Assembly: GCF_963676685.1 (NCBI RefSeq)
Contig: NC_092345.1
Location: 72,281,960-72,345,959 of the forward strand
Origin: Mytilus edulis
Taxonomy: Eukaryota; Mollusca; Bivalvia; Mytilida; Mytilidae
Direction: 5' to 3'
DNA length: 64,000 nucleotides
Under the pieces are notes generated by a model. That model did no database searches, was not told where the DNA came from, and saw only the letters and a program-made list of their open reading frames with translations. Positions within the stretch are counted from its first letter, which is position 1, and each line of letters starts with the position of its first letter. Position numbers and translations under genes: made by a program. Of the stretch, positions 49,001 through 57,297 are shown in pieces.

Positions 49001-51403
49001 TTAGTGGGTGTGGGTGTATTTAGCGCATTAGCCATCCTACTATGCAGGAGTGCTTATTATTGTAGAAATTACATGTCAATACATTCAGAATTTCAAAATG
49101 TCGGCTTCCTTAGTTACAGACAAGGAGATAGAGAATTTGACACTAACTGTCATCCAATCAGAATCATTGATACAAAATAATTTTATTAGAATTGAACATT
49201 GACGTCATAGATAAAAAAAAAAAGAGGGACGACAGATACCAAATGGACAACAGTCAAACTCATCAATCTAAAACAAACTGACAATGCCATGGCTGCAAAT
49301 ACAAAAAATACAAAAAGACAAACAAACAACAGCACACATGACACAACATAGAAAACTAAAGAATAAACAACACGAACCCCACCAAAAAAACTAAGGGTGA
49401 TCTCAGGTGCTCCGGAAGGGTAAGTAGATCCTGCTGCACATGTGGCACCCGTCGTGTTGCTTATGTGATAACAAATCCGGTATATAGTCTAATTCGGTAG
49501 GTCACATTCGTGAAAGGGAAGGGGATTGTAGTTACGACGCAAGGAACATATCCGATATCATTTGTGAAACAGTTATTCCATAACGGTCAACCAACTCGTG
49601 ATGGCGTCCGTAAAATTTACGAAGGGATGATTTCAACTTCACCATTTGGAACTCTTGGTTTAATAGCTTCCTTGTGAGCAGCAACCTCTATCAAGAAAAT
49701 CATGATAGGAAATGCAAGCACGGGAATATCGTATCAATTGGGAGATATATACCCCGTATGCAGGTGCTGCTGGAATGTTGCTACTTAGAAATGGAAAGTT
49801 CACAATTGGAAAGCTGAAATCATCTCTTTTGTCGTAAAGTTTTGTTTTCAACCGACCCTCATTGTTAATTTCTAGATGTAAGTCAAGATATGAGGCCAAC
49901 GTAACTGTATCTGTAATATCCTTTATCTCTAAATCAGAGTGACCCTTTACAAAGTAGGATTTTTCCCTCCCTAAGACAAGATACTTGTATCTACGTTGGC
50001 CATTCTTTTTTATGAAGTCAGGGGCTGATCCAGCCGTTTTAAAAAGGGGGGTTCCAAACCCAGTGTAAAAAAAGGGGGGTCCAACTATATGCTCCCATTC
50101 AAATGCATTGATCGGCCAAAAGAAAAAGGAAGGGTTCCAACCCGCAGACCCCCTCCCTCTTTCCTTGATCCGCCACTGAGAAGCAAAGCAATACCAACTC
50201 TTCCAATGTGTCTCTTAGTTTGGAATGTGGAATACTTGTGTAAAGAGTAGAAAAGTCAAATGTTTTAATACTGTTACAAGATGAAAGAGTTAGATTGTAT
50301 GTACTCTAAAAGATCTTTGGAATTTTTAAGTATCCACATCTGATTCATGCCCCCTCTAAATGACACCGAAACATTTATATTGAAGATCAAGTCAGGAGAC
50401 CAATTGGCGGGGTTTATTTGGGAACTTATTTGAAAGGTGAACTTTCAAATGAATTGATTTAATTTTATATAATAATTGACCATTAATAATGTAAGATTCT
50501 CAATAGCAAATTTATGTATGATATGAAGATCATACATGTACCCCAAATCAATATACAGTTATCAAACGTAAATGCATTTTAATATAGGAAGTCATTAAAA
50601 AGGAGGGTCATCTTTTTTTATAAAATCTCGCAAAATTATGACCCACGTTTTTGGCACATCCCCGTATACCCAATGATAGGAAATTACTCCCGTGGTCCAA
50701 ACCCCCTTTCCCTGTATCCGCCTCTGTAAAGCTATACAGAAACACTTGCGTGCGGAAGTGCATTATCATATGAAATCAGTTATGATCAATAACGAAACTT
50801 GCAGTAACCAGCTAGCTTATGCAGATAGCTAAATCAAGGATAAGTATACATATAGTAAGTCGTACAATACAAATCATGGCGAAATGCAATATCAAAATCT
50901 GTCGAAGACAAATAGAAACGAAGACAAAACGCAACCGTACACGATAGTCAACAGCAATCGGGAACACATATCCTATCGATAACAGGTACATGTAAGGCCG
51001 CATAAAAATATATATGTGGTTCCAGTTACCCTACCTACCCTACTTTTTAGCCTCTAAAATAGCTTACACTAAATATCGTTTTGCCATTTTTAATTAAGCA
51101 CTGTTCAAGTCAGAATGTTCCTCCGATAGACTCAAAGTAAAAATAAAACATAAAATAAAAAAATCCCTACCTACCAATACCCAATTTTTTTAAAAGATGT
51201 AACTGGAACCACACATACTTTTTTATTTGGCCTAATACTAATAAGACGTCAATGGACTGACTTGTTGTTAAGAAGCCATAGGCACAAACGCTTTAATTTT
51301 AAAAGTAGATTTTTATACTTGCTACTTACAAACACATTGTCATGAAGAATAATAAGATCGTGATCAGCCATCCTGGAATTGTTGCGATCCCAAAGAAATC
51401 CAT
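24437..51403 (-). CDS. CYP3-clan cytochrome P450, complete, 14 exons (copy 1)
   Basis: A microsomal monooxygenase of the CYP3 clan (CYP3A-like), 511 codons plus stop. Exons in transcript order: 51330-51403, 44843-44939, 42303-42355, 40369-40465, 36817-36936, 34008-34096, 32763-32911, 30809-30933, 30243-30351, 27518-27675, 26572-26660, 25588-25725, 24928-25090, 24437-24511. Phases agree at all 13 junctions and every intron is GT-AG. Visible motifs: N-terminal membrane anchor ([14 protein letters not shown]), IPGPRP hinge (39-44), C-helix WKFLR (129-133), I-helix AGYETT (321-326), EVLR (377-380), DPERF (R433), and heme loop [10 protein letters not shown] with Cys457. It is the usual P450 length with no frame break, so it is probably functional. 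The substrate cannot be told. The 27-kb span is due to introns carrying mobile elements. A 3' fragment of a paralogue (copy 2) lies upstream in the same orientation. Confidence 0.93.
24928..25090 (-). CDS. P450 copy 1 exon 13: heme-binding loop
   Basis: Encodes [18 protein letters not shown], then [13 protein letters not shown] with heme-ligand Cys457. 1 + 54 codons, GTACAT donor. Confidence 0.97.
25588..25725 (-). CDS. P450 copy 1 exon 12
   Basis: Encodes the [18 protein letters not shown] strand pair and [17 protein letters not shown], the PERF region. Phases 2 to 2. Confidence 0.96.
26572..26660 (-). CDS. P450 copy 1 exon 11: K-helix ExxR
   Basis: Encodes [20 protein letters not shown] and LRLYCPAAR. 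It includes the invariant Glu377 and Arg380. Confidence 0.96.
27040..27200 (-). repeat. GACTGCTGTACCC family fragment in P450 intron 10
   Basis: In reverse it reads the AGTGGGATGTTTAGCTAGC and AGGTTTAATCCGC blocks of the family. A matching fragment is in the corresponding intron of copy 2 (63415-63600), so it predates the gene duplication. Confidence 0.7.
27518..27675 (-). CDS. P450 copy 1 exon 10: I-helix
   Basis: Encodes [19 protein letters not shown], the oxygen-activating I-helix with the Thr pair, and then [18 protein letters not shown] acceptor, GTAGAG donor. Confidence 0.95.
27727..28110 (+). repeat. GATGTGGTATGATTGCC dispersed repeat, fullest copy
   Basis: Blocks in order: AGAAGATGTGGTATGATTGC, GGTCACCGTACGGCCTTCCA, GCTATAAAAGGCCCCGATAA, CAAACGACAACCACTGAATT and a CTTGGGACAGGC block. 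It is a common dispersed element in mussels by my recollection; the class is not known to me. It lies in P450 intron 9. Confidence 0.8.
28290..28590 (+). repeat. GACTGCTGTACCC dispersed repeat
   Basis: Contains GATGACTGCTGTACCCATAT, AGAGGTTTAGCGCTATAAAA and TAATCCACCATTTTCTACAT. It directly follows the other dispersed repeat in P450 intron 9. Confidence 0.8.
30243..30351 (-). CDS. P450 copy 1 exon 9
   Basis: Encodes [20 protein letters not shown] and on to DFKKR, the H-I loop region. TTGCAG acceptor and GTGAGT donor, phases 0 to 1. Confidence 0.92.
30531..30850 (-). repeat. ~46-48-bp minisatellite beginning at the exon 8 donor of P450 copy 1
   Basis: About seven units run from inside exon 8 into intron 8. 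In gene orientation each unit has TTATTGAGGAAAGAAAGTTG and a donor-like ATGGTATGT or equivalent. The exon itself reads ATTGATGAAAGAAAGTCAGA followed by the GTAGGT donor, so the units look like diverged copies of the exon end. Confidence 0.8.
30809..30933 (-). CDS. P450 copy 1 exon 8
   Basis: Encodes [20 protein letters not shown] then [18 protein letters not shown], the F-G region. Phase 1 to 0 with a GTAGGT donor. It is short and was located by phase and by similarity to CYP3A order. Confidence 0.85.
31087..31588. repeat. Two-copy tandem duplication of ~254 bp (intron 7)
   Basis: Units start at 31087 and 31341 with GACGTGAAACTGTACTTATG. They contain TGCGAATTTCAAACGCGCAA and end at ATTCAGCCGTAT. 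The text resembles the region after the RT frame at 58850-58890, so these may be tails of that retroelement. Confidence 0.85.
31618..31990 (+). repeat. GACTGCTGTACCC dispersed repeat, long copy
   Basis: Starts with a TATGCCTTTTTGTGCTACTT block shared with the copy at 12825 and ends with TTTTCCTCGGAGTTCAGTAT. Confidence 0.8.
32763..32911 (-). CDS. P450 copy 1 exon 7
   Basis: Encodes [20 protein letters not shown], the E-F region typical of CYP3, then [17 protein letters not shown] acceptor, GTGAGT donor. Confidence 0.95.
33035..33200 (+). repeat. GATGTGGTATGATTGCC dispersed repeat, 5' half only
   Basis: It closely matches the start of the 27727-28110 copy and stops abruptly after AAGACAATGTAAAACAA. 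Confidence 0.8.
34008..34096 (-). CDS. P450 copy 1 exon 6
   Basis: Encodes [18 protein letters not shown] then GEVVDVCK, the D-helix region. TTTCTCAG acceptor and GTAAGA donor, phases 0 to 2. Confidence 0.93.
34850..35160 (+). mobile_element. 5'-truncated 3' tail of a Penelope-like retroelement (intron 5)
   Basis: Matches the tail at 15815-16205: GGTGCCACATGTGGAGCAGG, CCCGGAGCACCTGAGATCAC, GGTGGGGTTCGTGTTGCTTA and GCCATGGCGTTGTCAGTTTA. No RT codons remain. Confidence 0.7.
36255..36665 (+). repeat. Dispersed element ending in a GCCCC hairpin, with GACGGACGGACG core
   Basis: Begins near GGAGAAAAGCTAAAAATCG (related text at 14690-14810). It contains a GACGGACGAACGGACGCACA simple region and ends in ATAATGCCCCTCTACTATCG, AGGTGGGGCATAAA, a stem-loop. 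A related shorter GACGGACAGACAGAC segment follows to 36780. No coding sequence. Confidence 0.65.
36817..36936 (-). CDS. P450 copy 1 exon 5: C-helix
   Basis: 40 codons, phase 0 at both ends. Encodes [20 protein letters not shown] and [14 protein letters not shown], with the WxxxR that contacts heme propionate. Confidence 0.93.
37965..39252 (+). repeat. Cluster of dispersed elements ending in a GACCGCAAA hairpin (intron 4)
   Basis: Starts near AACAGATGCGCCAAGGGCAT. Contains two copies of CTGGACAAAGAAAGATAACT (about 38756 and 38833), and ends with GAGGACGACGAGGACGACGT and a stem-loop formed by TATACGACCGCAA and TTGCGGTCGTATA at 39217-39249. Boundaries between the parts are not certain. Confidence 0.55.
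39838..39934 (-). repeat. tRNA-like sequence, type II, probable SINE or tRNA pseudogene
   Basis: On the minus strand GGTGGCCGAGTT (A box) is followed by GGTTCGAATCC (B box, 39852-39862), with a long variable region as in tRNA-Leu/Ser. The acceptor stem does not pair cleanly by eye. It is in P450 intron 4. Confidence 0.5.
40369..40465 (-). CDS. P450 copy 1 exon 4
   Basis: Encodes [20 protein letters not shown] then [10 protein letters not shown], the first beta sheet and B-helix. TTGCAG acceptor and GTAAGT donor. Confidence 0.9.
42303..42355 (-). CDS. P450 copy 1 exon 3 (53-bp mini-exon)
   Basis: Encodes [18 protein letters not shown], the A-helix block equivalent to the FDxEC-KKYGKxxG stretch of CYP3A. 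TTTTAG acceptor, GTATGT donor, phases 0 to 2. It fills exactly the phase gap between exons 2 and 4. Confidence 0.88.
42625..43215 (+). repeat. GGGAATGTG dispersed repeat, longest copy, with A-run insertion
   Basis: Starts AATGGAAATGGGGAATGTG and contains GCGAGAAACTCACGCTACCG, GTTCAGTGATAATGGTCGTC, and GACTTGGGACAGGCGCAAAA. A run of about 40 A and then CA repeats (42945-42998) splits it. It lies in P450 intron 2. Confidence 0.8.
43670..44345. repeat. Duplicated ~125-bp segment (43672-43800 and 44212-44345)
   Basis: Both copies read AACAACGTTCAAACCTAT, GGATAAAAACCGCAA, CATGTAACA and ACAACATTTTCCAAAAGACC, in the same orientation about 540 bp apart. They differ by scattered substitutions. No coding sense was found. 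Confidence 0.8.
44843..44939 (-). CDS. P450 copy 1 exon 2: proline-rich hinge
   Basis: Encodes [20 protein letters not shown] and [18 protein letters not shown] acceptor, GTCAGA donor. Confidence 0.93.
44990..45140 (-). repeat. GGGAATGTG dispersed repeat, reverse partial copy
   Basis: In plus orientation it reads GGGCCAGCTGATGGACGCCT, GTGCGGGAATTTCTCGCTAC and GTTGTTGTCTCTTTGGCATA, the complement of the first ~150 bp of the 42625 copy. Confidence 0.85.
45293..45695 (+). repeat. GGTACCAGGATTATCA dispersed repeat, with partial tandem second copy
   Basis: Blocks: GGTACCAGGATTATCATTTT, ACGCACGTTTCGTCTACATA, GCTCAGATCAAAATAGTTCT and ACGGCTAAGGTAATTTATTC. The GCTCAGATCAAAATAGTTCT block recurs at about 45641. 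A reverse copy is at 51890-52085. Confidence 0.8.
45791..48059 (+). mobile_element. Helentron/HINE-like nonautonomous element with ~502-bp tandem core
   Basis: The left end reads TCTTTTTTAGCC and then a GGCCCGAAGGGCC stem-loop, and the right end a GGGTCCTTGGACCC stem-loop followed by TCTAG. AGGTGAGC occurs at both ends (45821, 48027). After a GTCCGTCGTCCTGCG-rich block, four tandem units begin at 45928, 46429, 46931 and 47433, plus a degraded partial fifth. A 3' hairpin ahead of a CTRR-type terminus fits Helitron-class ends, and a central tandem array fits HINE elements. No Rep/helicase coding is present. The class assignment is tentative. It lies in P450 intron 1. Confidence 0.6.
45928..47600 (+). 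repeat. Tandem array, period 501-502 bp
   Basis: Units open with CTTTTACAAAAATCTTCTCC and include ACCAACCAAGAT, GGTTGCTGCCCCTGAATTGG and TTAGGAGTTATTGCCC. The middle two units are the most alike. The fourth diverges after AGAACATAGGGG. Confidence 0.93.
48597..48850 (+). repeat. GGCGGATACAG repeat, left member of an inverted pair
   Basis: Begins GGGGCGGATACAG and runs through AGAGGGTCCAAACCACGGGG and GGGGTGTGCCATTTTTGCCT. An inverted relative ends at 50730 (CTGTATCCGCCTC). Confidence 0.6.
49217..50400 (-). mobile_element. Penelope-like reverse transcriptase remnant with 3' tail (P450 intron 1)
   Basis: On the minus strand: [12 protein letters not shown] and [19 protein letters not shown] (RT motif A region) at ~50340-50190, interrupted by a small TIR element at 50018-50179. 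It resumes with [18 protein letters not shown], then jumps to [28 protein letters not shown] and [14 protein letters not shown]. The block between, holding the catalytic YxDD, is deleted, and a frameshift follows DFLDRG. The tail 49217-49620 is the same as at 15815, 21836 and 34850. Motif A of the form FDxxxLYTxIP fits Penelope-like elements, but the class is an inference. It is dead. Confidence 0.7.
50018..50179. mobile_element. 162-bp TIR element (MITE) with GAAG target duplication
   Basis: Ends TCAGGGGCTGATCC and, inverted, TCAGTGGCGGATCAAGG. It is flanked by GAAG at 50014-50017 and 50180-50183. Removing one GAAG plus the element restores the reading frame of the interrupted RT (LLCF joined to the lysine-rich block), which confirms the boundaries. 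Confidence 0.8.
50585..50730 (-). repeat. GGCGGATACAG repeat, right member of the inverted pair
   Basis: The complement reads GGCGGATACAGGGAAAGGGG, TTGGACCACGGGAGTAATTT and GATGTGCCAAAAACGTGGGT, parallel to the copy at 48597. Confidence 0.6.
51330..51403 (-). CDS. P450 copy 1 exon 1: start codon and membrane anchor
   Basis: ATG at 51403. Encodes [20 protein letters not shown] and MTMC, a typical ER signal anchor, ending in a GTAAGT donor at phase 2. Confidence 0.9.
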
Positions 51404-51482
51404 GTTTAACTGTTTCTGAAGTTAGCCGATAAACAAGGTAAATCCGGTGGATAAATATTCAATTAGTTAATTTACAATTTTC

Positions 51483-51490
51483 TATAAATA
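51483..51490 (-). promoter_or_regulatory. Possible TATA box of P450 copy 1
   Basis: TATTTATA on the minus strand, about 80 bp before the start codon. Such words are common in AT-rich DNA, so support is weak. Confidence 0.25.
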
Positions 51491-52977
51491 GAAATGATCT
51501 GAATGTGTATGGAGGGCAACTTGAATCAAAATTTACCTACTTAAGGAATGCATTAGTTCACTCTTAATCATGAATAGCTTTCTTTAAAATACTTGCAGTA
51601 ATGTTTTAGTCACACTAGATATTCATAGAATGTGTTTACAATAATTAAACTCATCATAGATACCAGGACTAAATTTTGTATACGTGTATTTGTGTATGTA
51701 ATTTATAATTTCGACACTATAAAAACGCTGGTGAATAGATCTCTTTATGTATTGATTTAAGTGATAGATCCAACACTATGAATACATCCAAAAATCTTTC
51801 TATGTATTCGTTTTTACAACACTTCGGTGTTATCATGTATGTCTATTATGTAGTCATTTTTATAGATTTACTGTTTGCAAAACTACATATTAAGGATGCT
51901 CTTATCCCAGGCAGAAAACCTTGGCCGTATTAGGCACAACGTTTTGGAACTTTAGGTCCTCAGTGCTCTTCAACTTTGTACTTGTTTTTGCTTTCGAACT
52001 TTTTTTTATCTGAGCGTCACTGATTAGTCTTGTGTAAAAGAAACGCGCGTGTAGCGTATCAAATTATAAACCTGGTACCTTTTGATAGCTATTATTTTCG
52101 AAATGTTCAGTACTTAATTAAGTCTGTATTTAGATAAGATGATGCAAGCATACGACTTTTATTGCGTCTTAAACTTTGAGAGGCAAATAACTTTAACTAC
52201 TCTATTAAAATATGGTATAAAAACGTTAATTATGAGCTATGAAAGTCAAGTGGTTCGAGCATTTTTTCTGAGAAAGTTTTTAAAAATTTCAAAGAAATAT
52301 TTTTTACAGTGGATTAGCTTTCATTAGTCTTCACTATCCTATAGATTAACAACTTTTGGTTATATAATTATAATTTAGAATTTTCATTGAAGTTGGAGCA
52401 CGAATGCACAGTTAATTAATTATATTGATGTGCCATTTGTATGCAAGAGTGACATTTCTTTGTAGTATGTGCCTATTCGGAAAAAAAAGTCATGCCAGTA
52501 TTGTCTCCCTTTAACAGGTTCATTATTTTGTAATTAAATATAGGTTTCTGATATAAATTTGAATAATTACAAATGTATCAATTCAATATATTTCAGTTTT
52601 TGTTATTGGTGTATCAAAAACATTAATGTACGAATATTATTTCATAAATTTGAAACGTTTAAAATGAAAACATACCAATATAAAGAACCGTTCATCATCA
52701 AAGACTATAAATGAAAATCGAGTTATTTATCCCCTTCATGATAGATTGATTGGGAAATTAACCAGAGTTATCTAATGTTAATAACAGAGAGGAGGGACTA
52801 GCAAGCAATTGTTAATGGTAACTTATTTAACGTTAAAACAATTTTCCACTATAAACGAATGTTACTTTATACAAATATAAGGGCTTTTTTAGCTAAATCT
52901 ACAACTTTTATTAGATATTATGAATTTTTATTACAAAAGATTATATGCTACATGTAATGTTGTCATTTTAATGTTAT
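51491..52977. other. Intergenic DNA between P450 copies, no gene seen
   Basis: It holds the reverse copy of the GGTACCAGG repeat (51890-52085) and otherwise AT-rich sequence without coding features. Confidence 0.55.
51890..52085 (-). repeat. GGTACCAGG dispersed repeat, reverse copy
   Basis: Reads CTTATCCCAGGCAGAAAACC, TTGGCCGTATTAGGCACAAC, TTTATCTGAGCGTCACTGAT and AAACCTGGTACCTTTTGATA, the complement of the 45293 copy. Confidence 0.85.
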
Positions 52978-53234
52978 ATTCAACATTGAGGTTTGGCTAG
53001 CCACAAAACTAAGTTCAACCCACCATTTGTTTTCTGAAAATGTCCTGTACCTAGTCAGGAAAATGGCCATTGTTATATTATAGTTTGTTTCTGTGTGTGT
53101 TACATTTTAATGTTGTGTTTCTGTTGCGTCGTAGTTCGCCTCTTATATTTTATGTGTTTCCCTCAGTTTTAGTTTGTAACCCGGATTTGTTTTTTTTCTT
53201 CCAAAATCGATTTATGAATTTCAATCAGTGGTAT
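52978..53234 (-). repeat. Dispersed repeat (19660 family), target of the composite element
   Basis: Contains CCACAAAACTAAGTTCAACC, ACCATTTG, GTCCTGTACCTAGTCAGGAA and CGATTTATGAATTTCAATCA. It resumes after the composite element with TATACTCCTGTTGCC at 55305. Confidence 0.65.
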
Positions 53235-53897
53235 GGTAGCACTCCACAGTTAGATGTGTAGTTTCGCATTTTGGCCCCTGTGGATTTTTCAAATATGAGA
53301 GCTAGTGTGCAATAAAATTCATTTTTGGATAGCTGAGTATTAAAATAGCCTTTGTATTGGGTTTATATGAACATCAAGAGTATGTAATGTATGTAATATA
53401 GGCTGTTTACTGTATGACAGTCCGTATTTGCATGTCCCTACCATACATTGGTCCGGCAATTATTGTAATGTTTTTTTCCAACTTTTTATCGCACGAACTT
53501 TGTGATTGGATTTTACGAAAAAATGAGGCGAAAGACACCCATTTTTTATTTGATCATTAGGAAGATTTATGAAAACAGTTTCTAAAAAGGTATTACTCAA
53601 ATGCATTGAAATTCTAGTTTGATTCAAATTTTGGGGGGATATGTGACATGTCCACCCCCCTTTTTGCAATATTTTATGGTAAATAAATGCAGAATGTTGC
53701 CATGGATACACATAAAAGGAATTTATTTTCACTCTTTTAACTTTTGAAAATCAAATCTATGGAATATACTGATTACATACATATGCACATGTACAACACA
53801 AACAGTTAGGTTAATGTATTAGAAATCCAGAAATAGGAGATGATAAAACATTTTGTGGCTCATTTTTAATTTTATTTTCTAACTGTGGAGTGCTACC
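53235..53897. repeat. 663-bp direct repeat, copy A
   Basis: TIR-bounded unit; see the composite entry. Left neighbour TAT, right neighbour TTA. Confidence 0.9.
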
Positions 53898-54641
53898 TTA
53901 TGGCACATCAGAAAGCACAGAAATGCACTTTTTAAGATAAAATTGACCACATATCTTTAGTCTTTTATGTTCTTGTTTTAGTTCTGAAGGTAAAAAATCT
54001 GCTAGGAATGCAATTTATGTTTATTTTATTGTTTACTGTCCTTAGCAACCAAATATACACATTTTGACACTTAGACATGTTGCGGTCTTAAATTTGTACT
54101 GCATTAGCTTCGCCATTGTAACCAAAGATTGCGCTTTATATGATATTCTCAGAATGTATCGCTTTATATTTTTGAATGCGAATAAGTCACATAAACATTT
54201 TTAGCAGGATTTTATATTATAATTTGGCATTAATTAAATTTAATGATGCCAGTACTGCTAGAAATTTATACCCTGCTTGAGAGCTTCTAAACCATGGTTA
54301 GGTATGCTATTTACAGCAAAATTGACCTATAAGTGCTTTCAAATACCTAAAAATTGTACAATTTGTCCTCTTTTAAGGTAATTTTATGATTTTAAATTAA
54401 GATAATGGGAAAAGTTTTAGAAATTTACCCAAAAATGAGACAGACTTGAAGTTTTTCACTATGATCCAGCATTTATTTTTAAATCACTTTTTGTTGCGTT
54501 TCAACATCAACTGCTAACCTTCATAAAATCTTTATTACTAAACCAATTCTAAAAACTAAGGTACCATTTTCATCGTAACAGCTAGTAGAACACAGAAAAT
54601 ATAATAAAAATTGAGGCAGGAGGGGAAAAATTTCACCTTAA

Positions 54642-55304
54642 GGTAGCACTCCACAGTTAGATGTGTAGTTTCGCATTTTGGCCCCTGTGGATTTTTCAAA
54701 TATGAGAGCTAGTGTGCAATAAAATTCATTTTTGGATAGCTGAGTATTAAAATAGCCTTTGTATTGGGTTTATATGAACATCAAGAGTATGTAATGTATG
54801 TAATATAGGCTGTTTACTGTATGACAGTCCGTATTTGCATGTCCCTACCATACATTGGTCCGGCAATTATTGTAATGTTTTTTTCCAACTTTTTATCGCA
54901 CGAACTTTGTGATTGGATTTTACGAAAAAATGAGGCGAAAGACACCCATTTTTTATTTGATCATTAGGAAGATTTATGAAAACAGTTTCTAAAAAGGTAT
55001 TACTCAAATGCATTGAAATTCTAGTTTGATTCAAATTTTGGGGGGATATGTGACATGTCCACCCCCCTTTTTGCAATATTTTATGGTAAATAAATGCAGA
55101 ATGTTGCCATGGATACACATAAAAGGAATTTATTTTCACTCTTTTAACTTTTGAAAATCAAATCTATGGAATATACTGATTACATACATATGCACATGTA
55201 CAACACAAACAGTTAGGTTAATGTATTAGAAATCCAGAAATAGGAGATGATAAAACATTTTGTGGCTCATTTTTAATTTTATTTTCTAACTGTGGAGTGC
55301 TACC
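54642..55304. repeat. 663-bp direct repeat, copy B
   Basis: TIR-bounded unit identical by eye to copy A. Left neighbour TTAA, right neighbour TAT. Confidence 0.9.
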
Positions 55305-57202
55305 TATACTCCTGTTGCCTTTGTTTTACCATGCATATCTAAAATATCAAAATGATATAATGAATAATGTAGGACCATTAGAAGTTAATAACATGCGAAC
55401 AAATAAATGTGAAAGGAATTAATTAGAACACCACTACCTGATTTACAGTATTTGTAAGAAATAACTTTTAGCACTATTAAAACTGCAACCCTTGAATTTT
55501 GGTGCATCCGAAACGCATTTCTATACCAGAACCACACAGACCAAAGTATAACCCCGTCGATGTATATATATATACTTTAAGATCTATATAACTGACAGGA
55601 ACATACTACAATTATATTAGGATCATCGTATAGCACTTTGCGCAGAAAGATTAGATATATTAAGCGGATAGCTTGTCCCTCACTATTTAGAATTTTAATT
55701 CATGCTTCCAGTGAGCCAGACCACTATGCCACCTAGGCAATATGAAAATATAGCTTTTGTAAGTCCGCTGTACTAGTACCTTGCATAGGCACCGCCTAGA
55801 CCGGTTCCGCCAAAAGCAATAACAAGATACATATTGGCACATAGCTTGAATACCTTGCAGATAAGGTTTCTTTTTGTCTCTCGTAAAGTACGATGAATCA
55901 TGCTTTTTATATTTGATTAGTTTACATGGTTTGCAATTTGAAAACGCTTTTGACTGACAGTAATAGAAATACCTAGTCTAATTTTTTAAAAGGTTGAAAA
56001 GTCTGTAAACCTTTATTTACATTCCTATTATAACTGTCCAGTGTATGTACCAAAGGATTTTAATAACAGTACGACTTATTTTTAAACAGGTCATCAAATT
56101 ATGAACGCCCGATGATAGCTTGAAACTGCTATTTTGAGACATTGTTGCAGATTTTGAATATTCGTCCGAAAAACGTTTGAGCAGGACATCTTTAACCAAA
56201 ACCAACTTATGTTGAAAGTAAGGCTTATGCATTGTTTTTTGGCTACACATCTTATCAATTTAGATGGACTAGTGATATCCCTCGATGCAAAAGTTGTCAA
56301 AAAGATTAAGAACTTGCACTTATTATAAAATTCCGTCAACAGCAATACAAATACATCACTCAATAAATTAAGAATTTATGGAAATATGTTAAGTTGTGTA
56401 TCGATATTTTACGCATATGATATAGACACTTCAATAAACCAATTTCAGGATTTGACAACTCTCAGAATTTGACATAGTGAGTGAAACACATGCCGGGCAA
56501 ATTGTTCATACACATGTAGCCAAACAATGTTAAGAGGGAAAAAAGCTAAATCTGAAAAATGCACTAAACATTTATATCCGATACGAATGATCATGTTTTG
56601 TTGATTTAGAAATCATATTGTTCTAAAATGTTCTCTATAATTTCATACCGGTAAAATTAAATCCCACTGGATTAAGAATTAAATCCGGCTGAATTATTAA
56701 AGGCCTTAGCAACTCGCCCTACTAATGAACTGTATTGTCCTTTAAATATAATTCCTGTAAGGTGAATTAATTAAGGAAGGAGAAATGCAGTTCTACATAA
56801 GAATTAGCTGTTCAAGTTCTCTCAACCAAAGAACCATAGCAAGAACAATACCCCCCCACCTTCCAAAAAAAAAAAGTAAAAATAAATAGATAAAAATATA
56901 ATATTAATATAGCATATTGAATAAATTAATCTTTATAATAAGCTGCCAGAATTCTAAGAATCTATACAAAAACAAATCTGACAGTTATGCACAACCTGTA
57001 ACTCGAAACAAATTCAGTTAACCATATTTTTTAAGTATGTTTTTGAAGAAAAGCCTGGTATGAACTACATTATCGCAAATCTTTGTTGTACTTCAAATGT
57101 TTTAATTGTTTTAACTACTTTAAGGGGGTTGCTATTTTTGTATTCAATTGTTTTTTGGTGCATTGCCTTCTTAATACTAAATAATACAATATAATAGTTG
57201 GC
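55305..57202. other. Intergenic DNA between P450 copies, no gene seen
   Basis: Remainder of the interrupted dispersed repeat to about 55330, then AT-rich sequence. The open frames at 56017-56363 have no coding character. Confidence 0.5.
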
Positions 57203-57208
57203 TTTATT
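57203..57208 (-). terminator. Probable polyadenylation signal of P450 copy 2
   Basis: TTTATT on the plus strand. Its surroundings align with the matching signal of copy 1 at 24081. Confidence 0.5.
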
Positions 57209-57297
57209 GATATAAATGATTTCCCTTGTCGTAAGCGATAAAAGTATGCAACTGTTCTACGGTATAATTAAAACATTAGATATATTTGTTGATGCAA

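Larger units (their letters stand above)
53235..55304. mobile_element. Composite element: two identical 663-bp repeats flanking 744 bp
   Basis: Direct repeats at 53235-53897 and 54642-55304 look identical along their length, offset 1407. Each repeat itself starts with GGTAGCACTCCACAGTTAG and ends with its inverse CTAACTGTGGAGTGCTACC. The whole unit is flanked by TAT on both sides, within a dispersed repeat that resumes after it; neither repeat alone has matching flanks. The inner flanks are TTA on both sides (53898-53900 and 54638-54640). The 90-codon minus-strand open frame present in each copy has no recognisable domain. Cut-and-paste DNA transposon is likelier than an LTR element, because the ends are GG...CC with long inverted termini. 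Confidence 0.75.

Noticed and set aside
53460..53732. 90-codon minus-strand open frame repeated identically at 54867-55139
   Set aside because: It is repeated only because it lies in the duplicated 663-bp unit. There is no domain or coding bias.
53235..55304. LTR retrotransposon
   Set aside because: Direct terminal repeats fit, but there is no TG...CA end, no primer-binding site or polypurine tract that I could see, a 3-bp rather than 4-6-bp duplication, and no gag or pol coding.
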